This document shows positions 43,279 to 50,202 of a stretch of 64,000 bases of DNA, piece by piece. Source of the stretch: Hymenobacter armeniacus (lineage in GTDB: Bacteria > Bacteroidota > Bacteroidia > Cytophagales > Hymenobacteraceae); the NCBI RefSeq assembly GCF_014699055.1, contig NZ_JACXAC010000002.1, positions 868,001 to 932,000 of the forward strand, read 5' to 3'. The notes under the pieces are model-generated. The model saw nothing but the letters and a program-made list of their open reading frames with translations, searched no databases and had not been told where the DNA came from. The position numbers and the translations under genes were made by a program. Numbering within the stretch: position 1 is the first letter of the stretch; the number at the start of each line of letters is the position of its first letter.

Positions 43279-44689
43279 GCCCCGTATGGTCGGTGCGAAA
43301 CGGCCGGGCCGGCAATCCCGCCTCCGAAAACAGGTTGGGCTGCGCCACTTCGTCCCAGCCAAAGCGCACGGCCGTGGGGTGCGGCACGCCCAGCGCCGAC
43401 ACCAGCACCTGCGTACCCAGGATGCGGGCCTGTGCGGGCACAAACACGCCGTCGGTCCCGGCAATGGTGAAGTCCGTCAGCGCCTGGCCGTCTTTGCTGA
43501 TGAGCGGCGCGGCCGACGCAAACGAGACGGTGGCCACCGCACCCTTTACTTTCAGGCTGCGGAAAACCGGGCCTTCGGCCACTACGCCGGGCGTTTTATA
43601 GGTATTCGCCAGCGCCAGCAACGCCAGCCGCCGCCCGATTTCCCACTTGAAGCCGGGATGAATGCCGCCTTCGGTATTAGCCAAATCGGTGGTTTCAATC
43701 ATGCCGGTGTGCGGCACCTGCAGCACCGCCGCTTGCGCCTCGCGGAACAGCGGCAGGGTTTCGCGCGTGAGCACCACTTTGTCGTGGGTGTCGGAGTACT
43801 TGAACGGGGCCAGCGATACGTAGTAAAACGGCATTTTGGGGTCGCCCCAGGCCGCGCGCCAGCTATTGATGAGCGTGCGCATTTTCTGCGTGTACGTCGT
43901 GGTTTCGGCCAGAAAGCAGTTGCTCTCGCCCTGGTACCAGAGGAAGCCGCGCGCCGCCAGCGGCGCCAGCGGCTTCACCATCGGTTCCCAGAATTTGCCT
44001 GGGTCACCGTCCACTTTCTTGCCGGCAAAAGCCGGGTCTTGGGCAAAAGCGGCTTCCGAAATCCAAGGTTCGATGCGGCTGCCGGGCACCGACGTGGCCA
44101 CCATGCCCACCGGCACATTGAGGCGCTTGTTCAACTCTTTGGCAAAGAAATAGGCGGCAGCCGAGAACGACCGCAGAGCCGAATCCTGAGCCACGGCCCA
44201 GTCGTGGTGTAGAGTGTCGGGCTTGGGCAGGGTCTTGCGGTTGACTAAGAAAATGCGGATGGCAGGGTTGTGGGCCACATTCAGCTCATCCACCGGGTTG
44301 GGGCCGGGCAGGTCGGGGCGCGTCACCTTGCTGTTTTTGCGCATGGTGTATTCCATGTTTGACTGGCCCGAACACACCCAGACTTCACCTACCAGAATGT
44401 TGCGCAGCCGGATGGTATTGCTGCCGCTGATGACCAGCTCCGCCGGCGCTGCCGAAGCTTTCAGTGGCTTAAGCACCACCTGCCACTTGCCGGCGGCATC
44501 GGCTTTGGTACTGAATTTCTGGCCGGCAAACTGCACCGTCACCGCTTCGCCCGGCGCGGCCGTGCCCCAGATGGGCACGGGCTTATCGCACTGCAGCACC
44601 ATATCATGCCCGAGAATGCGCGGGATGGTAATGGTGGCGTGGGCAGGGATTGACAGGAGAATGGCCAGCACGATGTAGAGACGCGACAC
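43265..44689 (-). CDS. sialate O-acetylesterase-like SGNH carbohydrate esterase (DUF303)
   Basis: Start GTG 44689 gives SRLYIVLAILLSIPAHA as signal peptide and 474 residues; ATG 44740 is the alternative and adds 17 residues read from the repeat. Esterase motifs are VCSGQSNMEY (nucleophile Ser), VPGSRIEPWIS, LWYQGESNCF and GIHPGFKWEIG (catalytic His). DUF303 enzymes remove acetyl groups from sialic acid or plant glycans such as acetylated pectin. It follows the beta-helix/TIM gene on the same strand. Both ends are made by repeats: the start lies in family C copy 1, and RLTP plus the TGA come from family A copy 3. Confidence 0.88.
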   Translation of the reverse strand: MSRLYIVLAILLSIPAHATITIPRILGHDMVLQCDKPVPIWGTAAPGEAVTVQFAGQKFSTKADAAGKWQVVLKPLKASAAPAELVISGSNTIRLRNILVGEVWVCSGQSNMEYTMRKNSKVTRPDLPGPNPVDELNVAHNPAIRIFLVNRKTLPKPDTLHHDWAVAQDSALRSFSAAAYFFAKELNKRLNVPVGMVATSVPGSRIEPWISEAAFAQDPAFAGKKVDGDPGKFWEPMVKPLAPLAARGFLWYQGESNCFLAETTTYTQKMRTLINSWRAAWGDPKMPFYYVSLAPFKYSDTHDKVVLTRETLPLFREAQAAVLQVPHTGMIETTDLANTEGGIHPGFKWEIGRRLALLALANTYKTPGVVAEGPVFRSLKVKGAVATVSFASAAPLISKDGQALTDFTIAGTDGVFVPAQARILGTQVLVSALGVPHPTAVRFGWDEVAQPNLFSEAGLPARPFRTDHTGRLTP

Positions 44690-44797
44690 TTCGCGTCTCG
44701 CCGTTGAACGACGATGGTCAAACGATGACGCTCGAATCATGCTGGCCGAGCAGTTCCGATTGTTCAACGAGGAGACGCGAAGTGTCGCGTCTCTACA
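44674..44797. repeat. palindromic repeat family C, copy 1
   Basis: Left arm TGTAGAGACGCGACACTTCG from 44674 and right arm 44761-44797 are near reverse complements, with inner GTTGAAC/GTTCAAC also pairing. It spans the gap from the DUF6298-like gene (ends at 44812) into the N-terminal coding region of the esterase gene. Other copies are at 50357 and 54855. Confidence 0.88.
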
Positions 44798-44811
44798 CGG
44801 TTCTATTGTCC

Positions 44812-47800
44812 TCATTTCTTCCGAATCCAAATAACCTCCGCGCCCGTCGCCGCGCCACTCAACGTCACCGTTTTCCCACCTTTCACCGTTTCCGTCGCGC
44901 CCGCGAGCTGCCCGGTTCTCGGATTGATGCGACGCACGGCAAACGTGCCGCTCATCCCCGATAAATCGACCTGCGCCGGCGACTGGCCCTCCCGGTACAG
45001 CAGCAGCCCGGTTTTGCCGTCGCTCATCGCCCATTGGTCTGCAGGCTTGCCGGGCAGCTCTATTGGCTTCATTTCCGAAATGGCCGTGGCAAAACCGGCA
45101 TCGGCCACGCGGGGCAGGCTGGCCATGGAGCCGCCCGCCAGCAGCACCGCCCAACCAAAGGCGTCGTAGCCATCGGCCGAGTAGAGCACGGCTTTGTCGG
45201 GGAATTGCTGGCGGTACTCGCGCACGGCCCGATACACCTGCTCGAAGGAACTGCGCTTGGGCGGGGTGAGGCGGGCGTGCTGGCGCGGGGCTAGGTTCTG
45301 GCCGCCAGCCGGCGCGTAGGCCTGGCCGTTGAACTGGTAGTGCCAGTAGTTGATGTCGATGACGTCGACCACTTTCGCCCGGGCCGCGTCGGCTAGGATG
45401 GCGTCCTGCACTTCCTTGGTGGTGCTCAGGGCGATGGTGGGGTGCTGGCCGGTTTCGGTTTCCCACTCCTTGATGGTATCGAGCCAGAACTGCACGAAGG
45501 TGAGCGGCCCGGTAAATTCGGCTCCGATGAGGTGAATGACGCCGGTCTGACCTTTGAAATTGTTGAGGCACTGGCGGATGTAGGCGCGGTGTAGCGGCCG
45601 GCGCGTGGCATCGGTCACGTCGTAAAACTGCTCGGCCATGAAGATGCGCTTGTCGCCGGCGTAGGGCGCGGGCTCCGGGAAGCCGGTGTTGTTCACGTTG
45701 TTCACCGGGCGCCAGGGGAAATCGGCGTAATGCGCGCCGGCCTCGATGATGTTGTGCTGGAAATAGTGCTGGTTGAGCAGCACGAGGCCCTTCTGGTCGG
45801 CCAGGTCGGCGAATTGGTGCAGGCGGCTCCAGTACCAGGCGTTGTACTTGGTGAGGTCGTAGCGGCTGAGGCCATCCCAGGCCAAATCCTTGCCGCTGCG
45901 GGCGAAGGGCAACTCGTAGAAAGGCGCCCACACCTCACCATCCATGCGCTTGATGCGCTCGTGGTCGTCGCGCCGGCGCTCGTACCACAGGCCGTAGTTG
46001 TGATGCAGGGCCACCACGTTTTGGGCCCGCATCGAGTCGGTCAGCTCCGCCAAGTCATCGGTCAGCCCGCGGCCAATCTGGCCCGGCACGAAGCGCGTGA
46101 TGTGCGGCTTGGGATTGAGCAGACCGTAGGGGCGGGCGCTGCCGTTCCACCACGGCACCTCCTGGCGGCGGCCCAGCACCAAGGCGTTGCCGCGCACCAG
46201 CACGCCCTGCGCCACGTGCAGTGGGGCTGCGTAGGTGGGCGCCGGGGCCGTTTTTACCTTCAGCTTGTCGATGCTCGGCGCCGAGTTTTGGATGGCAATG
46301 GGCTGACGCGTGGGCGCCGCTTTCACCAGTTCCAGTACGGTAGGCGCGGGGTTCATCGAGAGGCGCGTGAGCTCCTGGGCCACGGCCACTTTGGGGCTGC
46401 TGCTGGCCTCGGTGGGCACGGGGAGTATGATGGCGCGAGCTTTAACACCGTCGCCCAGTCGCTCCTGTAGCTGGGCGTAGTAGAGGCTGCGCGGGTTGAT
46501 GTTTTCGTTGGATTGGTCCCAGAAGCCATTGCCGCCGAACTGCGCCCAGGTGCCAAATGCCCAGTTTTGGGCCGTGGGTGGCTGGTAGCAGTCGACGCGG
46601 GCGGCGGTGCATTGCCAGAACACGCTGTTGGCCACGGCCCATCCTGCTCCCTGCCCGTCCTGCTCGCGGTTGCCGAAGCGCAGGGCTTGGCCGTATTCTT
46701 TGATGATGTCGAACAGCACGCCCGAAGCCCAGCTATCCACGCCGCCGCTGAAGCTCAGCGCCTGCTCGGCCTCGCACTGCACGAAGGCATTGGGGCCGGC
46801 CGCGCAGAAGCCCAGGGCAAAATCGTGGTAGCCATTCTCGGCGTAGAGCCGCTGAAACAGCGTTTGCGAGCCCAAGGTGTAAAACGTATTGCGCCGCTCG
46901 TTGCCTATTTCCGACACCGGCTCGGTCGAAATACAGTCTTCCACCGTGAGGCGGCGGGTGGTTGATTGAGCTAAAACGGCCGAGCCGGCGAAGTGCCGGA
47001 ACGCCACCTGCCGCACCCAGGCGTCTTGGGCATTTTCAATATCAATGGCTACCCAGCGATGGTTTTCATCTTTGGGATTGGCTGCGTCGAAGGTCGATTC
47101 CAACCGCAGATTCTCTACGCCCACCTGCGAAACCAAGCCCGGCCAGGTGTAGCGGGCTACGGTGCCGCCGCCGTAGGTTTGGTCGAGGGCCGTGGTGATG
47201 GGTGCATCCAGCGTGACACCATTGGCATCCACGGCCACCACTTGGCGGTCCCAGGCGAGGTCGCGCTGGCCGGGTTTCCAGCCCAGCGAGGACAGGCCGC
47301 CGCCGAAGGTTTCCATGCCCAGCCGGTGCACCCAGGCGGCCGTGCTGGGCCGCCGCACCTGCACCCGGTCGCCCACCTTGAAGGTGCTGGCATTGGCAGT
47401 TTTGATGGTGCGCGCATTCACCGGCACATACTTGTCGGTGGTGGCCAGCGCGGTTTCAAACTTGCGGTCGTTGCGCCCGCCCACGGTCAGCAGGTGGTCG
47501 CGGCTCACGCCCGTGCCGATGACCACGGTGCCGCCCTCGCCCATGCCGGAGCCGCGCAGCACCACGCCCGAGGCGCGAATAAACAGCCGCCCGGCTACCT
47601 CATACGTGCCGCGTTCCAGCAGCACCGCGCCGCGCAGCCCATCCTTGCCCAACGGCAAGCCGGCCACATAGTCCAGCGCCGACTGAATGCGCGCCGTGGC
47701 ATCGCCCGCCTTCACCGGCACCGTCACCTTGATACCCGCCATCGGAATGGTCGCCTCGCCCGCGCGGTAGCCCGCGTAGGAAAAGTCCGGCACCCGGTTG

Positions 47801-47955
47801 CCCAGTGAATCCGGCGCGTAGCTCAGCTTGCCATCCTTGTACTCGATGGGGCCGGGCGGCGGCACGGGCTTGGCGGGCTTCTGCGCGGCGGCTGGGCCGG
47901 CGGCTAGTAAGCCGGAGAGGAGCAGGAGGTAAAAGGTGCGGGTGGGGTGGGGCAC
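44812..47955 (-). CDS. exported two-domain protein: beta-helix plus TIM-barrel glycosidase-like (DUF6298-like)
   Basis: Start GTG 47955 gives the signal PHPTRTFYLLLLSGLLAAGP and 1047 residues; a TTG start at 48000 is the alternative. Residues about 50-480 read as a right-handed beta-helix of the pectin-lyase type (LFIRASGVVLRGSGMGEGG, DIENAQDAWVRQVAFRHF, AENGYHDFAL). After a linker (about 500-620) comes a region with PWWNGSARPYGLLNP, RYDLTKYNAWYWSRLHQFA, LLNQHYFQHNIIEAG and LIGAEFTGP, which looks like a TIM-barrel glycosidase. This matches what I recall as DUF6298. The enzyme specificity is unknown. It is in one direction with the PL1 gene upstream and the esterase gene downstream. Confidence 0.8.
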   Translation of the reverse strand: MPHPTRTFYLLLLSGLLAAGPAAAQKPAKPVPPPGPIEYKDGKLSYAPDSLGNRVPDFSYAGYRAGEATIPMAGIKVTVPVKAGDATARIQSALDYVAGLPLGKDGLRGAVLLERGTYEVAGRLFIRASGVVLRGSGMGEGGTVVIGTGVSRDHLLTVGGRNDRKFETALATTDKYVPVNARTIKTANASTFKVGDRVQVRRPSTAAWVHRLGMETFGGGLSSLGWKPGQRDLAWDRQVVAVDANGVTLDAPITTALDQTYGGGTVARYTWPGLVSQVGVENLRLESTFDAANPKDENHRWVAIDIENAQDAWVRQVAFRHFAGSAVLAQSTTRRLTVEDCISTEPVSEIGNERRNTFYTLGSQTLFQRLYAENGYHDFALGFCAAGPNAFVQCEAEQALSFSGGVDSWASGVLFDIIKEYGQALRFGNREQDGQGAGWAVANSVFWQCTAARVDCYQPPTAQNWAFGTWAQFGGNGFWDQSNENINPRSLYYAQLQERLGDGVKARAIILPVPTEASSSPKVAVAQELTRLSMNPAPTVLELVKAAPTRQPIAIQNSAPSIDKLKVKTAPAPTYAAPLHVAQGVLVRGNALVLGRRQEVPWWNGSARPYGLLNPKPHITRFVPGQIGRGLTDDLAELTDSMRAQNVVALHHNYGLWYERRRDDHERIKRMDGEVWAPFYELPFARSGKDLAWDGLSRYDLTKYNAWYWSRLHQFADLADQKGLVLLNQHYFQHNIIEAGAHYADFPWRPVNNVNNTGFPEPAPYAGDKRIFMAEQFYDVTDATRRPLHRAYIRQCLNNFKGQTGVIHLIGAEFTGPLTFVQFWLDTIKEWETETGQHPTIALSTTKEVQDAILADAARAKVVDVIDINYWHYQFNGQAYAPAGGQNLAPRQHARLTPPKRSSFEQVYRAVREYRQQFPDKAVLYSADGYDAFGWAVLLAGGSMASLPRVADAGFATAISEMKPIELPGKPADQWAMSDGKTGLLLYREGQSPAQVDLSGMSGTFAVRRINPRTGQLAGATETVKGGKTVTLSGAATGAEVIWIRKK

Positions 47956-48007
47956 AGAGAGGAAAATGGGCGTTTTCAGAGCAGCTTGACAGGAAACCAA
48001 AGAAAGA

Positions 48008-48107
48008 AGAACGTCATGCTGAGCGCAGTCGAAGCATCTCTACCGCGCAACCAATTCATTTTAGTATTGCAGTAGAGATGCTTCGACTGCGCTCAGCATG
48101 ACGTTCT
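48008..48107. repeat. palindromic repeat family B, copy 3 (perfect 35-bp arms)
   Basis: Arms 48008-48042 and 48073-48107 are perfect reverse complements (AGAACGTCATGCTGAGCGCA onward) around a 30-base A+T-rich loop. It lies between the PL1 and the DUF6298-like genes. Confidence 0.92.
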
Positions 48108-48125
48108 GAAGGCCAATAAGATGGG

Positions 48126-49757
48126 TTAGGGCTTCACCGTATTCAGCGCCACCAGGCCGTTGAGGTAGTTCTCAATGTTGGCGTAACCGTTTTTGGCGAT
48201 GGCCGCCGCGTCGGCGGCATTCTTGGGGTCGAAGCCGTTCTTTTTTTCGTAGTCGTCGGGCATGCCGTCCTTGTCCGAGTCGGTGTAGGGCTTGCCTTTG
48301 TAGTCGGGGTAGCCGCCCACCTGCATCGGGTCGGTGATGATGCCCTGCTTGTAGGAATCAATGGGCAGGCGGCGGTGCTCAAACTGCGTGGTGGGCAGCT
48401 TCACGTTCTTGATGTAGTCGATTTTGCCGGTGCGCACCTGCTCCACCACGCGGGTGTCCACGGGGTCGCGCTTGGGCAGGGTGGCGCCGGCGTTGTCGAG
48501 CACGTAGCCGTAGGCTTTCTCAGCCGGAATGATGGTGATTTCCGGCATCGGCAGGGGTTTATTCACCTTCATGTCGGCCTGGTACTTGCCGGCGTTGGGC
48601 TGCTCTTCCACCTGCACGCCGCCGTTCCAGTTGTCCTTGGTGACGTCGGGGAAGCCTTCCACGATGTTGCCGGCCACGTAGGCGCGGCCGTACACCTGGT
48701 ACTTCAGCTTGCTGCGGCCCGATTCGGGCTTCAGGATGCGGTGGCCGATATTGGTGTCCTTCGGCGTGGAGGGGCCGGGCTTGTAGTAGTTGTTGATGAT
48801 GTTGTAGAGGGCGCGGTAGTCGCCGCCGTCCACGGAGCGGTGCACCCAGTTGAACATCACGTTGTTGGCGAAGTTGAACACACCGTTCCAGCCAATTGAT
48901 GGATTGCGGCCCGCGTTGTCGGCCCACAGGTTGCGCATGAAGGTGCAGTTCTCGCCGCCCAGCGTGCTGCCGAAGGCGTGGTTCCAGGTATCGAGCGATT
49001 CCGAGAAGATGGAGTTCTGGATGGTGATGTTCACTGTGCCCAATTTCTGCTCTGGAATGCCGGTGCTGTCGTTGTACATGTGGCGGTACATCGACATGTT
49101 CTCGTCCAGCCCCCAGCTCGCCGAGACGTGGTCAATCATGATGTTGCCAATCGGGTTGCCGCCGATGGAGTCGTCGCGCCGGCCCACGTTCGTCTCGCCC
49201 CGGCGGAAGCGCATGAAGCGCACCAGCACGTCGTGCGTGTTCAGCCACACCGATTCGCCGGCCACGCAGATGCCGTCGCCGGGCGCACTCTGGCCCTCAA
49301 TGGTGATGTAGGGCGCCCGAATCATGAGCGGCGTCTTCAGCCGGATGATGCCGGCCACGTTGAACACCACGATGCGCGCGCCGCCCTGCTCGCAGGCCTC
49401 GCGCAGGCTGCCGGGGCCGCTGTCGGCCAGGCTGGTCACCACAATCACGCGCCCGCCGCGCCCGCCGTAGGTGTAGGCCCCGCCGCCCTCCGCGCCCGGA
49501 AACGCCGGGATGCTGGCCTGCGGCAAATCGATGGGCCGGGCCGCCCACGGAATGTAGGGCTTGCCCTCGCGCTGCTCTTTCTGAATGATGGGGTAGGCCT
49601 TGTTCCAGGCAATTTCAGACTGCCGGTAGGCGTCCTTCATCATGGCCTCGCTGGCCTTCTGCACGTCCTGCGGAATCTTCGGATACTGGGCGTGGGCCGC
49701 GAATTGCGTCGAGAAGAAGAGGCCGAGGGCGCAGAGGGAAGCAACTGGTTTGTTCAT
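48126..49757 (-). CDS. exported PL1-family pectate lyase-like protein
   Basis: The 543-residue protein has a signal peptide (SLCALGLFFSTQFAAHAQ) and PL1 motifs: FPGAEGGGAYTYGGRGGRV, VVTSLADSGPGSLREA, VLVRFMRFRRGETNVGRRDD, IMIDHVSASWGLDENM and ADNAGRNPSIGW. The end has DSDKDGMPDDYEKKNGFDP (calcium-type thrombospondin-3-like loop) and ANIENYLNGL, common in Bacteroidota PL1 proteins. PL1 enzymes cleave polygalacturonate by beta-elimination with Ca2+. It is the first gene of the minus-strand group and lies 445 bp from the divergent TIM-barrel gene, so promoters for both probably share that gap. Confidence 0.93.
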   Translation of the reverse strand: MNKPVASLCALGLFFSTQFAAHAQYPKIPQDVQKASEAMMKDAYRQSEIAWNKAYPIIQKEQREGKPYIPWAARPIDLPQASIPAFPGAEGGGAYTYGGRGGRVIVVTSLADSGPGSLREACEQGGARIVVFNVAGIIRLKTPLMIRAPYITIEGQSAPGDGICVAGESVWLNTHDVLVRFMRFRRGETNVGRRDDSIGGNPIGNIMIDHVSASWGLDENMSMYRHMYNDSTGIPEQKLGTVNITIQNSIFSESLDTWNHAFGSTLGGENCTFMRNLWADNAGRNPSIGWNGVFNFANNVMFNWVHRSVDGGDYRALYNIINNYYKPGPSTPKDTNIGHRILKPESGRSKLKYQVYGRAYVAGNIVEGFPDVTKDNWNGGVQVEEQPNAGKYQADMKVNKPLPMPEITIIPAEKAYGYVLDNAGATLPKRDPVDTRVVEQVRTGKIDYIKNVKLPTTQFEHRRLPIDSYKQGIITDPMQVGGYPDYKGKPYTDSDKDGMPDDYEKKNGFDPKNAADAAAIAKNGYANIENYLNGLVALNTVKP

Positions 49758-50202
49758 AAGCGGGGGTGGGGAGTTTAGATGAAGCGAAATAACAGGGTAA
49801 AAACCGCCGGCACCTATACCATTTTCTCGACCCTGTGTAGGATGTTAGCATGCCCCCCAGACGGCGACAGAGGCAGCCAGGGGTGTTGAGTAAATACTCA
49901 CCCCTATGCTCCTTGCCAATGTTCGTGTGGCAAATGAGGCAGGGGCATTGTTCAGTTCAGCACAACAAAAAGAAGGCTTTAGCTATTATGCAGGCCTTTG
50001 ATTGAGCAAGGGCAATGCTGATTGTAGCCCACAAATCAGCCGTTCGTGACACCTCACCGCGCCCTGCCTCTGCAGTCGCAAAGGCTGCCTTCGCGGCAGA
50101 GTTATCGATTGTGTCAGGGCTGATTTGGCGATGGCAACATGCTACAAGAGCCGGCGAACATGGTACACAGAAGCAGCTCGGGTGCCCGATAATTTTGACC
50201 TG
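49758..50202. other. 445-bp divergent intergenic region
   Basis: This is the region between the PL1 gene (minus) and the plus-strand gene at 50203. No coding sequence was seen. TAATTTTG at 50190-50197 fits the TAnnTTTG -7 consensus but lies only 5 bp before the chosen ATG and lacks a -33 element, so it is doubtful. No palindrome of families A-D is present. Confidence 0.6.

Noticed and set aside
44741-45931. N-terminal extension of the esterase frame
   Set aside because: It is a shadow of the beta-helix/TIM gene in another frame on the same strand; the signal peptide starts at 44689 or 44740.
50190-50197. TAATTTTG as promoter of the gene at 50203
   Set aside because: It fits the -7 consensus but is only 5 bp before the ATG and lacks a -33 element, so it was kept only as a note.
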